Of a DNA stretch of 8,950 nt, positions 1 to 6,708 are shown one piece after another. The position numbers and the translations under genes are program-made. The first letter of the stretch is position 1. Every line of letters starts with the position of its first letter. The notes below the pieces were generated by a model. The model did not search any database. It saw only the letters and a list, made by a program, of their open reading frames with translations, and was not told the DNA's origin. This DNA is from Clostridia bacterium (GTDB taxonomy: Bacteria; Bacillota_A; Clostridia; Oscillospirales; CAG-272), in contig JAGAIH010000473.1 in NCBI GenBank assembly GCA_017626655.1, positions 1-8,950 on the forward strand. Reading direction: 5' to 3'.

Positions 1-75
1 CCCGCGCTCCTTGGAGCCGACTACCGTGGCGGCGGAGAGGATGGAAGCGTTGAGGTGGAGGATGTTTTGCGGCAT
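1..75 (-). CDS. 5' end of a minus-strand gene, possibly stage V sporulation protein AD (partial)
   Basis: Reading the minus strand from the ATG at 75 gives 25 codons that run off the left edge. A good ribosome binding site (AAAGGAG on the minus strand, plus positions 82-88) lies 6 nt upstream. The visible peptide contains ILSAATVVGSKERG. This resembles the N-terminus of SpoVAD, where a strand ending in a small-residue segment is followed by G-x-KE-x-x-GPLG; the GPLG part would fall outside the window. SpoVAD takes part in dipicolinic acid uptake into the forespore. The gene is divergent from the M16 peptidase and would be the first of its transcript, whereas spoVAC usually precedes spoVAD, so the context is not typical. 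The existence of the gene is well supported; the family assignment is tentative because only 25 residues are visible. Confidence 0.45.
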   Translation of the reverse strand, partial: MPQNILHLNASILSAATVVGSKERG

Positions 76-88
76 GGCGGTCTCCTTT

Positions 89-196
89 AATTCGTAATTC
101 GCAATTCGTAATTCGTAATGAATGATGGGCAGTGAGGAGGAAAACACCTATTTCCCGTTCCCCCCATTACGAATTACGCATTACGAATTACGAATT
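89..196. repeat. Inverted pair of heptamer tandem repeats
   Basis: The left arm (89-120) is four head-to-tail copies of AATTCGT (the second reads AATTCGC) plus a partial AATG. The right arm (165-196) is the reverse complement form, CATTACG or AATTACG repeated four times plus AATT. The two 32-nt arms are complementary at 30 positions and are separated by 44 nt. The sequence lies between divergent genes, immediately upstream of the minus-strand gene's ribosome binding site, so it would be in that gene's 5' leader. It has no coding capacity and no U-run typical of a terminator. It could be a miniature intergenic repeat or a hairpin-forming regulatory element; its function is unknown. Confidence 0.75.
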
Positions 197-221
197 TTTC
201 ATTAGAATCCCCCGTTTCCCC

Positions 222-250
222 TTGCATTATACCTAAAAATGTGGTATAAT
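222..250 (+). promoter_or_regulatory. Sigma-A type promoter of the peptidase operon
   Basis: A perfect TATAAT (245-250) is preceded by TGG, which makes an extended -10, and lies 17 nt downstream of a weak -35, TTGCAT (222-227). The 11-mer TGTGGTATAAT recurs exactly in the promoter of the mgsA-family gene. The predicted transcript starts near 257 and has a leader of about 58 nt before the ATG at 315. Confidence 0.75.
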
Positions 251-270
251 CAAATTAAGTATATCCGCAG

Positions 271-287
271 GCGGGGAAGGACCCCGC
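271..287 (+). other. Short GC-rich hairpin in the 5' leader
   Basis: GCGGGG (271-276) and CCCCGC (282-287) form a perfect 6-bp stem around the loop AAGGA, between the promoter and the ribosome binding site (301-307) of the peptidase gene. No U-run follows, so it is not a terminator. It could stabilise the 5' end of the mRNA or bind a regulator; no function is shown by the sequence. Confidence 0.4.
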
Positions 288-314
288 AAAACTCATAGAT
301 AAAGGAGAAGGATC

Positions 315-3224
315 ATGGATCTGAAAATCGGCTCTCTCATAAACGGCTTCCGTGTCGTCCGCGACGGGGATGTCCCTCTGCTGAACGCCCACTACTGGAA
401 GCTTATCCACGAGGCAACCGGCGCCACCCTCTACTACTCCGACCGCGACGACGGCCAGATGGTCTTCTCGGTGGGATTCCGCACCCTCCCCGAGGATGAT
501 ACCGGCGTCTTCCACATCCTGGAGCATTCCTGCCTGGACGGCTCCCAAAGCTACCGGCTCAAGGAGCCCTTCGTCAACCTCCTCAAGACCTCCATGGCGG
601 TGGATCTCAACGCCATGACCTTTGAGGACAAGACCATCTACTACTTCATCTCCACCAACGAGCAGGACTACCTCAACCTCATGTCGGTGTACATGGACGC
701 CGTCTTCAATCCCCTGCTCCTCACCGACCGCCGCATCTTCGAGAAGGAGGCCTGGCACATCGAGCCCGCGGGGGAGGGTAAGGTCGCCATTTCGGGCGTG
801 GTCTTCAACGAGATGCAGGGCAACGACAACCAGCCCGACTACATCATGTGGATGCAGAACGAGAAGCAGCTCTTCCCCGACCTGTTCTTCCGCTTCAACT
901 CGGGCGGCGACCCCGCGTTCATCCCCGACCTGACCTACGAGCAGTTCAAGGCTACCTACGACCGCTTCTATTCCACTCAGAATTCCATCTTCTACCTGTC
1001 GGGCAACATGGGCCTGGAGGCCGAGCTGGCCCATATCGACGGCGTTCTCACCGCCAAGGGTAAGTCCACCCGGGACAAGCCCGCTCCCGCCCCTCTCCAG
1101 GCGCCCGTGGTCAGCCCCGACGGGACCGTGTTCTACCAGCTGGCGGATAACGAGGAGATCGCGGGGAATACTCACCTCATGCTGACCTATGTCCTCGGTG
1201 AGGACAAGTCCGCCGAGGTGCTGGCCTTCGCGCTCCTGTCCCGCTACCTGGCCGAGAACACCGAGTCTCCCCTGACCAAGGCCGTCCTGGATGCCGGCGT
1301 GGGCCAGGACTTCGGCATGGCCTGCGAAGGCGATTACCGTCAGCCCATGCTCTACTTCACCCTGGGCAAGTCTGACCCCGAGTGCGCCGAGGGATTCCGC
1401 ACTGCCGTTCTGGACACTCTGAAGAAGCTCTGCGAGGAGGGCATCGACCGTGAGCGCATGGCCGACCTGGTAGAGAGCCACGAGACCGACTGCCGTCGCG
1501 CCTCCCTCAGCGTCAAGACCGGCTTCCGCATCATGGAGTCCTTCCTCCGCGCCCACGTCCAGTCCGATGACGCCAACCCCGTCAACGACCTGGCCGCTCT
1601 CCGGGATGCTATGGCCGCCGACGACCGCTACTTCGAGCATCTCATCGAGACGTACATCCTGAACAGCAACCACTGGGCGCTGACCAAGTGTATCCCCTCC
1701 CGCACCCTCACCGAGGAGAAGCGGGCCAAGATGACCGCCCGCTTTGAGGCCGAGGCCGAGAAGGTCAACGCCACCGAGGGTGGTTACGCCGCCCTGGAGG
1801 CCAAGATGGCCACCTTCAATGAGTACCTCACCGCCCCCGATTCCCCCGAGGCCGAGGCATCCGTCCCCCACCTCTCCCCCGCCGACATCAACACTACCTC
1901 CGACGCCCGCGACATGGCCGAGGAGATCGCCAAGGTGGGCGGCTGTGAGGCCAAGTCCCTGTCCTACATCACCGACACCAACGGCATGGTCATGGCAGGC
2001 CTGCTCTTCGACCTCTGCGGTCTCAACGAGGACGAGCTGTTCTACGTCCGCTGTCTCCACGACGCCCTCATGAGCCTGCCCGCAGGGAAGTATTCGGTCC
2101 CCGAGCTGACCCAAAAGTGGGTGAGCCTCCACACCAACGCGGGGCTGGGCCTGCGTGTGGAGACCACGGGAGACGCCTACCTGGCCGTCAACCTGGACGC
2201 CCCCGCCGAGATGCTGACCGAGGCCGTGGCGCTCCTGGGCGAGTACCTGTCCGTTCCCGTCTTCGACCGCACCATCCTCTCCCGCCTGTTCTCCAACGCC
2301 TCGGGGATCCGCAACATGATGATCCGTCGCGGCAACATGACCGCCCTGCGCCTGGCTACCCGCGCCCTTTCGCTGTCGGGTGTCTACGACGAGTACCTGT
2401 CGGGCGAGTCGGCCTACCGCCGCCTGTCCGAGCTGGCCAACCGCTTCGAGGACAACGCCGACGCCCTCATCGAGGGCATGGCCAAGGTCTGGGACAAGCT
2501 GACCAAGACCGTCGCCCCCATCGCCTACTTCACGGGTGAGCAGGAGGCCTACGAGGCCTGGAAGACCGCCATCGCGGGCCTGTCCACAGGCTCCGCCATC
2601 GCTCCCAAGGCCGCCTGCCCCCTGGCCCTCCTGCCCCGTGAGAACTACGCCCTCACCATCCCCGGCGAGGTCAACTACTGCGCCGAGGTCTACGACCTGG
2701 CCGATGCGGGCGTAGCCTTCAGCCCCAAGCTGTCGGTCATCCACACTCACCTGTACAGCAAGTGCTTCTGGGATGAGATCCGCGCCAAGGGCGGCGCGTA
2801 CGGCGCCTCCGCCATCGGCTTCCGCCAGGGCATCGTGGGCTACGTCTCCTACCGCGATCCCCGCGTCACCGACACCTTCGGCGTCTACGGCGGCGTCCCC
2901 GCCTGGATCGAGGCGAATATGCCCTCCGAGGAGGAGATCGGCTCCATGATCGTCTCCACCGTGGGCTCTGCCTACTTCGCCCCCAGAAGCCCCATCGACC
3001 TGGGCAACGCCGCCCTGGCCCGCTACCTGGTCGGCCAGACCGCCGCCGATCGCCAGGCCGAGATCGAGACCATCCTGACCACGAACGCGGAGGACTTCAA
3101 GGCCTACGCCGAGACCATCCGCGCCCTCCAGACCGCGGGCAAGGGCATCAAGACCGTCCTGGGCGGCGTGGACGCCGTCAAGGCCTCGGGACTCTTTGAG
3201 GACGACCGCATCAAGGAACTGTAA
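315..3224 (+). CDS. M16C family zinc metallopeptidase, PreP/Cym1 type
   Basis: This 969-residue protein belongs to the presequence-protease branch of the M16 (pitrilysin) family, large clamshell enzymes that degrade unstructured peptides. The inverted zinc motif H67-I-L-E70-H71 is followed by CLDGS and a KEPFVNLLK segment typical of PreP. The third zinc ligand is probably E166 in VVFNEMQG, about 95 residues later as expected. In the C-terminal half, R823 and Y829 in RAKGGAYGA match the Arg/Tyr pair that completes the active site from the opposite half of the enzyme. The length fits four M16-type domains. No signal peptide or membrane segment is visible, so it is probably cytoplasmic and involved in peptide turnover. 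The ATG at 315 has AAAGGAG at 301-307. It is the first gene of a likely three-gene operon. Codons almost always end in C or G. Confidence 0.95.
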   Translation: MDLKIGSLINGFRVVRDGDVPLLNAHYWKLIHEATGATLYYSDRDDGQMVFSVGFRTLPEDDTGVFHILEHSCLDGSQSYRLKEPFVNLLKTSMAVDLNAMTFEDKTIYYFISTNEQDYLNLMSVYMDAVFNPLLLTDRRIFEKEAWHIEPAGEGKVAISGVVFNEMQGNDNQPDYIMWMQNEKQLFPDLFFRFNSGGDPAFIPDLTYEQFKATYDRFYSTQNSIFYLSGNMGLEAELAHIDGVLTAKGKSTRDKPAPAPLQAPVVSPDGTVFYQLADNEEIAGNTHLMLTYVLGEDKSAEVLAFALLSRYLAENTESPLTKAVLDAGVGQDFGMACEGDYRQPMLYFTLGKSDPECAEGFRTAVLDTLKKLCEEGIDRERMADLVESHETDCRRASLSVKTGFRIMESFLRAHVQSDDANPVNDLAALRDAMAADDRYFEHLIETYILNSNHWALTKCIPSRTLTEEKRAKMTARFEAEAEKVNATEGGYAALEAKMATFNEYLTAPDSPEAEASVPHLSPADINTTSDARDMAEEIAKVGGCEAKSLSYITDTNGMVMAGLLFDLCGLNEDELFYVRCLHDALMSLPAGKYSVPELTQKWVSLHTNAGLGLRVETTGDAYLAVNLDAPAEMLTEAVALLGEYLSVPVFDRTILSRLFSNASGIRNMMIRRGNMTALRLATRALSLSGVYDEYLSGESAYRRLSELANRFEDNADALIEGMAKVWDKLTKTVAPIAYFTGEQEAYEAWKTAIAGLSTGSAIAPKAACPLALLPRENYALTIPGEVNYCAEVYDLADAGVAFSPKLSVIHTHLYSKCFWDEIRAKGGAYGASAIGFRQGIVGYVSYRDPRVTDTFGVYGGVPAWIEANMPSEEEIGSMIVSTVGSAYFAPRSPIDLGNAALARYLVGQTAADRQAEIETILTTNAEDFKAYAETIRALQTAGKGIKTVLGGVDAVKASGLFEDDRIKEL

Positions 3225-3248
3225 TTCACCCCCATAAAGGAGAAGAAT

Positions 3249-3695
3249 ATGGAACAGAACCAAAAAGCGCCCATCGTGGTCTCCATCGCGGGACTTCCCA
3301 AGCGCAAGCAGAAGAAGGTGGTGGGTCGCATCACCAAGGAAGTAACCAAGGATAAGGGCTTCAAGAAATCGGTCAAGAAGGCCGGCAAGGAAGCGGGACA
3401 GAAGATCCCCAAGGTGGTCAAGGAGGCCGCTGTCAAGGCCGCCGTGGAGGCGACTCTGGGCACCAAGACGGGTGAGCCCGCCATCCCCGAGAAGAAGACG
3501 GGGCTGGAGATCTACACCGAGCTGGTGGGGAAGTTCGCTGCCGCCCGCAAGAAGAACCAAAAGAAGCAGGCTAAGAAGCTGAAGGCCGCCAAGAAGGCGG
3601 GCTACGACCCCAAGACGGGCTTCTATAAGCTCCAAAAGGCCGACAAGATCAAGACCGCCAAGAAGGTCAAGCTCAAGAAGGTCAAAAAGAAGTAA
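3249..3695 (+). CDS. Very lysine-rich basic protein of unknown function
   Basis: The 148-residue product has 43 Lys, 3 Arg and about 12 acidic residues, giving a predicted net charge near +34. It starts with a short non-basic segment (residues 1-17, ending ...VVSIAGLP), then a Lys-rich region (18-53) with KEAGQKIPKVVKEAA-type amphipathic stretches. A more ordinary middle follows (about 66-98), then a basic tail (100-148) ending in KKVKKK. No signal peptide, cysteine or membrane helix is present. I do not recognise a family. The composition resembles the basic tails of histone-like or ribosome-associated proteins and suggests binding to nucleic acid or another polyanion, but that is inference. 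AAAGGAG at 3236-3242 precedes the ATG. It starts 24 nt after the peptidase stop and ends 15 nt before the dehydrogenase, which supports co-transcription. Confidence 0.85.
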   Translation: MEQNQKAPIVVSIAGLPKRKQKKVVGRITKEVTKDKGFKKSVKKAGKEAGQKIPKVVKEAAVKAAVEATLGTKTGEPAIPEKKTGLEIYTELVGKFAAARKKNQKKQAKKLKAAKKAGYDPKTGFYKLQKADKIKTAKKVKLKKVKKK

Positions 3696-3710
3696 GGGAG
3701 GAGCGATGCT

Positions 3711-4484
3711 ATGAGTAAGAAGATCGCCGTCATCACGGGTGCCTCCTCGGGCATGGGCCGTGAGTTCGTGCTGGCCCTGGACAAGGAGCAGGAGTTCGAC
3801 GAGCTGTGGCTCATCGCCCGCCGCCGCGACCGCCTGGAGGCCCTGACCGCCGAGACCCGCGCCGCCGTCCGCGCTATCCCTCTGGATCTGGGCGAGCAGA
3901 CCGAGATCGACAAGTACAAGGAGCTTCTGGACGACGAGAAGCCCGACGTCCGCGTGCTGGTCAACGCCGCGGGCTTCGGTAAGTTCAAGGCCTTCACCGA
4001 CCTCTCTTTGGAGGAACAGCTGGCCATGATCGACCTCAACGACAAGGCCCTCGTTTCCATCACCTACCTCACCCTGCCCTACATGACCGAGGGCGCCTGC
4101 ATCTACCAGCTGGGCAGCCTCTCCTCCTTCCAGCCCGTCCCCTACATCAACGTCTACGGAGCCTCCAAGGCCTTCGTCCTCAGCTTCTCCCGCGCCTTGA
4201 ACAAGGAACTGCAAAAGCAGAAGAGAGGCATCAAGGTTATGGCGGTCTGCCCCGGCTGGGTCTCCACCGACTTCTTCGACCGCGCCGTGGTGGACAACGA
4301 CACCATCGTTTACTACAACCGCTTCTATACCGCTGAGGCGGTCATCAAGCGCGCTCTGAAGGACATGAAGAAAGGGAAGGACGTCTCCATCTGCGGCTTC
4401 CCCATCCGTATGCAGGTATACGCTACCAAGCATCTGCCTCATGGGATCGTGATGGAAATCTGGTGTAAACAGCAGAAGAAGTGA
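3711..4484 (+). CDS. Short-chain dehydrogenase/reductase (SDR family, classical type)
   Basis: The 257-residue protein has the full classical SDR signature. The nucleotide-binding TGASSGMG lies at residues 9-16 and NAAG at 85-88. The catalytic tetrad is Asn110, Ser136, Tyr149 and Lys153 (YGASK), with the expected 13-residue Ser-Tyr spacing, followed by the PG motif at 181-182. Basic residues after the second strand (ARRRDRL, 36-42) suggest NADP(H) preference. The substrate cannot be read from the sequence. The central GSLSSFQPVPY stretch is like those of the DltE/YqjQ-type group of SDRs, but this is a loose resemblance. GGGAGGAG (3696-3703) places the start at 3711; an ATG at 3706 is out of frame. 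It is the last gene of the peptidase operon, with transcription probably stopping at the terminator at 4736-4774. Confidence 0.93.
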   Translation: MSKKIAVITGASSGMGREFVLALDKEQEFDELWLIARRRDRLEALTAETRAAVRAIPLDLGEQTEIDKYKELLDDEKPDVRVLVNAAGFGKFKAFTDLSLEEQLAMIDLNDKALVSITYLTLPYMTEGACIYQLGSLSSFQPVPYINVYGASKAFVLSFSRALNKELQKQKRGIKVMAVCPGWVSTDFFDRAVVDNDTIVYYNRFYTAEAVIKRALKDMKKGKDVSICGFPIRMQVYATKHLPHGIVMEIWCKQQKK

Positions 4485-4490
4485 GATGAG

Positions 4491-4717
4491 AATTGGGGTT
4501 TAGCGGTGCGTTCTCCCGTTCTCGAGCGAAGCGAGATGACCTTCCCCTTTGGGGAAGGTGGCGCGCCCGAAGGGCGTGACGGATGAGGTAATAACGCTGG
4601 CCCATCAAGATCTTTTTAGCCCTGACATCGTACCTCATCCACCATCCTTCGGATGGTCCCCCTTCCCCAGAGGGGAAGGTTGGAGAACGAGTCTCAACTC
4701 ACCGACCAACCCAAATT
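4491..4717. mobile_element. MITE-like non-coding element with imperfect terminal inverted repeats
   Basis: This is the content of the 302-nt gap between two convergent genes, apart from the terminator. The outer ends are complementary: 4491-4508 (AATTGGGGTTTAGCGGTG) against 4700-4717, 14 of 18 positions. Inside, each side carries a perfect hairpin CCTTCCCC-3 nt-GGGGAAGG (4540-4558 and 4661-4679). Each side also has a second hairpin (CGCCC/GGGCG on the left, CCATCC/GGATGG on the right) and GATGAGGTA facing inward (4582-4590) or its complement (4631-4639). There is no convincing open frame or target-site duplication. The left end is only 6 nt after the dehydrogenase stop codon. It shares modules with the repeat array at 7326-7722. 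Mobility is inferred from the structure only. Confidence 0.6.
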
Positions 4718-4735
4718 TGAAGCACCGCGCCCCAC

Positions 4736-4774
4736 AAAAACGGAGAGGAACCAACTCGGCTCCTCTCCGTTTTT
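4736..4774. terminator. Bidirectional intrinsic terminator between convergent genes
   Basis: A perfect 14-bp stem runs from AAAAACGGAGAGGA (4736-4749) to TCCTCTCCGTTTTT (4761-4774) around an 11-nt loop. The A-run before and the T-run after the GC-rich stem make it an intrinsic terminator in both directions. It can serve the dehydrogenase operon on the plus strand and glyA on the minus strand, whose stop codon is 12 nt away. Confidence 0.93.
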
Positions 4775-4786
4775 ATGAATCTCGGA

Positions 4787-6031
4787 TCAGTACAGGGGAT
4801 ACTTCTCGCAAAGTCCCTTCACAGTAGCTCTGCACTCCTCGGCGGTACCCTCAAAGTCAGTCGCCACCAGCTTGAACAGGCGGGCGATGACCTTCATGTC
4901 CTCCTCAACCAGCCCACGGGTGGTGACGGCGGCGGTGCCTACGCGGACACCCGAGGTCACGAAGGGCTTCTCGGGATCGTTGGGGATGGCGTTCTTGTTG
5001 ACGGTGATGTGGACCTCGTCCAGACGCTTCTCCATCTCCTTGCCCGTGATGCCCATGGGGCGGAGATCCACCAGGATCAGGTGGTTGTCGGTGCCGCCCG
5101 AGACCAGATCGAAGCCCTCTGCGACCAGCGCGTCGGCCAGAGCCTTGCAGTTGAGCACCACCTGGTGCTGGTAAGCCTTGAACTCGGGCTTCAGAGCCTC
5201 GCCGAAGCAGACGGCCTTACCCGCGATGACGTGCTCCAGAGGGCCGCCCTGGATGCCGGGGAAAATGGCCTTGTTGATCTTCTTGGCGATCTCCTCGTCG
5301 TTGCAGAGGATCAGACCGCCGCGGGGGCCGCGGAGGGTCTTGTGGGTGGTGGTGGTCACCACGTCGGCGTAGGGAACGGGGGAGGGATGCTCGCCGGCGG
5401 CCACCAGACCCGCGATATGGGCCATATCCACCATGAGGTACGCGCCCACGCCGTGAGCGATCTCGGCAAGCCGCTTGAAGTCGATCACGCGGGGGTAAGC
5501 CGACGCGCCCGCCACGATGAGCTTGGGCTTGACCTCCTTGGCTTGGGCCTCCAGCTTGTCGTAGTCGATGACGTGGGTGTCGTCCTCCACGCCGTAGGAG
5601 ACGAAGTTGTAGTACAGACCCGACAGGTTCACGGGGGAGCCGTGGGTGAGGTGGCCGCCGTGAGCCAGGCTCATGCCCATGACGGTATCGCCTGCCTGGA
5701 GAAGGGCCACGTACACAGCGGTGTTGGCCTGGGAGCCGGAATGGGGCTGGACGTTGGCGTACTTGGCGCCGAACAGCTCGCAGGCGCGCTCGATGGCGAT
5801 GTTCTCCACTACGTCCACGCAGTGGCATCCACCATAATAGCGCTTGGAGGGATAGCCCTCGGCGTATTTATTGGTCAGCACGGATCCGACAGCCATCATG
5901 ACCGCCTCGGAGACCACGTTCTCGGAGGCGATCAGCTCCAGACCGTCTCTCTCACGGGCCAGCTCGGCGTCAATGGCGGCGGCAACGGCGGGGTCAAACT
6001 GGGCAAGGTATTGATTCATTTCCTGGATCAT
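4787..6031 (-). CDS. glyA: Serine hydroxymethyltransferase
   Basis: GlyA is a cytoplasmic PLP enzyme that converts serine and tetrahydrofolate to glycine and 5,10-methylene-tetrahydrofolate, the main source of one-carbon units. The 414-residue length is typical. Family signatures include LELIASEN (31-38), NKYAEGYP (54-61), RYYGG (64-68), [10 protein letters not shown] (94-103) and [10 protein letters not shown] (201-210, with the cofactor-contacting Asp202 and His205). The PLP lysine is Lys231 in [14 protein letters not shown]. The start at 6031 is preceded by AAAAGGA about 12 nt upstream, slightly long. The Met at codon 5 has AGGA only 2 nt away, so the first ATG is preferred. It is convergent with the dehydrogenase and divergent from the mgsA-family gene. 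No glycine or folate riboswitch is visible in the short leader. Confidence 0.98.
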   Translation of the reverse strand: MIQEMNQYLAQFDPAVAAAIDAELARERDGLELIASENVVSEAVMMAVGSVLTNKYAEGYPSKRYYGGCHCVDVVENIAIERACELFGAKYANVQPHSGSQANTAVYVALLQAGDTVMGMSLAHGGHLTHGSPVNLSGLYYNFVSYGVEDDTHVIDYDKLEAQAKEVKPKLIVAGASAYPRVIDFKRLAEIAHGVGAYLMVDMAHIAGLVAAGEHPSPVPYADVVTTTTHKTLRGPRGGLILCNDEEIAKKINKAIFPGIQGGPLEHVIAGKAVCFGEALKPEFKAYQHQVVLNCKALADALVAEGFDLVSGGTDNHLILVDLRPMGITGKEMEKRLDEVHITVNKNAIPNDPEKPFVTSGVRVGTAAVTTRGLVEEDMKVIARLFKLVATDFEGTAEECRATVKGLCEKYPLY

Positions 6032-6064
6032 GGGTGTTTACCATCCTTTTGTACAAAATACATC

Positions 6065-6100
6065 ATTATATCATTATACGGATTTTTCGTCCAAAAACAA
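6065..6100 (-). promoter_or_regulatory. Promoter region of glyA (two overlapping -10 candidates)
   Basis: On the minus strand there are two TATAAT hexamers 8 nt apart, at plus positions 6073-6078 and 6065-6070. The upstream one pairs with TTGTTT (6095-6100) at 16 nt. The downstream one pairs with TTGGAC (6089-6094) at 18 nt. Either would give a leader of only about 25-35 nt before the glyA ATG, leaving no room for a riboswitch. Confidence 0.65.
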
Positions 6101-6152
6101 GGCATGAAATACACAAAATTCAAAACTTTTTTGAAAAATTTTTAATATATCA

Positions 6153-6182
6153 TTGACAAAACCCCTATTTTTGTGGTATAAT
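6153..6182 (+). promoter_or_regulatory. Strong sigma-A promoter of the mgsA-family gene
   Basis: A consensus TTGACA (6153-6158) and a consensus TATAAT (6177-6182) are separated by 18 nt, and TGG precedes the -10 hexamer. This is the strongest promoter visible in the window. It may also drive the downstream T-box unit, since no separate promoter is visible between the mgsA-family stop codon and the T-box. Confidence 0.9.
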
Positions 6183-6213
6183 AACTCGTAGTTATAAGGG
6201 AAACGATTTTCCC
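6181..6213 (+). promoter_or_regulatory. Two small dyads at the predicted transcription start
   Basis: ATAACT (6181-6186) and AGTTAT (6190-6195) form a perfect dyad with centre CGT that overlaps the end of the -10 and the expected start site. It is followed at once by a second dyad, GGGAAA (6198-6203) and TTTCCC (6208-6213) around CGAT. The first is placed like an operator and the second would form a hairpin near the mRNA 5' end. No regulator is identified; chance occurrence is possible at this size. Confidence 0.35.
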
Positions 6214-6258
6214 CGCCGATCCACAGACCAAAAGATTACGGAAAAGAGAGGTTTGCGA

Positions 6259-6684
6259 ATGGAAATTGCGATTATTGCACATGACTTGAAGAAAGAGCTG
6301 ATGACCCAGTTTTGTATCGCCTATTGCGGTATCCTGAGCAAGCACAATCTGTGCGCCACCAGTATCACCGCCAAGTACATTTCCGAAGCGACCGGACTGA
6401 ATATCGAGCGTCTGCTCACCGGTGAGCAGGGCGGCGAGCAGCAGATCGCCTCCCGTATCGCTTATAACGAGATCGACGTACTGCTGTACTTCCGCGACAC
6501 CCGCCCCACCGCGGGATACGACGAGACCGAGCATGAGCTGCTTCGTATGTGCGACCTGTACAACATCCCCGTGGCTACCAACATTGCCACCGCCGAGGTG
6601 CTGGTCATGGCCCTGGACCGCGGAGACCTGGATTGGCGCGAGGTCATGAATCCCCGCTCCGAGTACAACCGCCGCAGAAAGTAA
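6259..6684 (+). CDS. mgsA: Methylglyoxal synthase family protein with a divergent active site
   Basis: Methylglyoxal synthase converts dihydroxyacetone phosphate to methylglyoxal and phosphate. The 141-residue product aligns along its length with MgsA: AHD (7-9, matching E. coli His19-Asp20), EATGLNIERLLTG, GG-x-QQIAS, IDVLLYFRD (Asp80, matching Asp91) and NIPVATNIATAE. Several functional positions differ. The phosphate-binding TGTTG loop reads TSITA (34-38). The catalytic Asp71 position is Glu60. A gapless alignment puts Tyr87 at His98 and Thr90 at Asp101. It could be a synthase with altered kinetics, a related phosphate lyase, or a non-catalytic paralogue. The ATG at 6259 is chosen because AGAGG (6246-6250) is 8 nt upstream; an in-frame TTG at 6253 is too close. 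Transcription probably starts at the promoter at 6153-6182. Confidence 0.85.
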   Translation: MEIAIIAHDLKKELMTQFCIAYCGILSKHNLCATSITAKYISEATGLNIERLLTGEQGGEQQIASRIAYNEIDVLLYFRDTRPTAGYDETEHELLRMCDLYNIPVATNIATAEVLVMALDRGDLDWREVMNPRSEYNRRRK

Positions 6685-6708
6685 GACCCGAGCGGACACC
6701 CCGCTCAC

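Noticed and set aside
255..4442. A 1395-codon open frame on the minus strand across the whole peptidase operon
   Set aside because: The three plus-strand genes start at positions in the same frame, and this antisense frame is in codon register with them. Stops could arise only from sense TTA, CTA or TCA codons, which this GC-biased gene set almost never uses. The product is low-complexity (rich in G, L, V, D, H) with no recognisable domain, and the plus-strand products are clear families.
4775..6145. A 456-codon plus-strand open frame over glyA
   Set aside because: It is in antisense codon register with glyA and has the same codon-bias explanation. It lacks domain signatures, while glyA is unmistakable.
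6253..6258. TTG start two codons upstream of the mgsA-family ATG
   Set aside because: It lies only 2 nt from the AGAGG ribosome binding site, whereas the ATG at 6259 has a normal 8-nt spacing and matches the usual N-terminus of the family.
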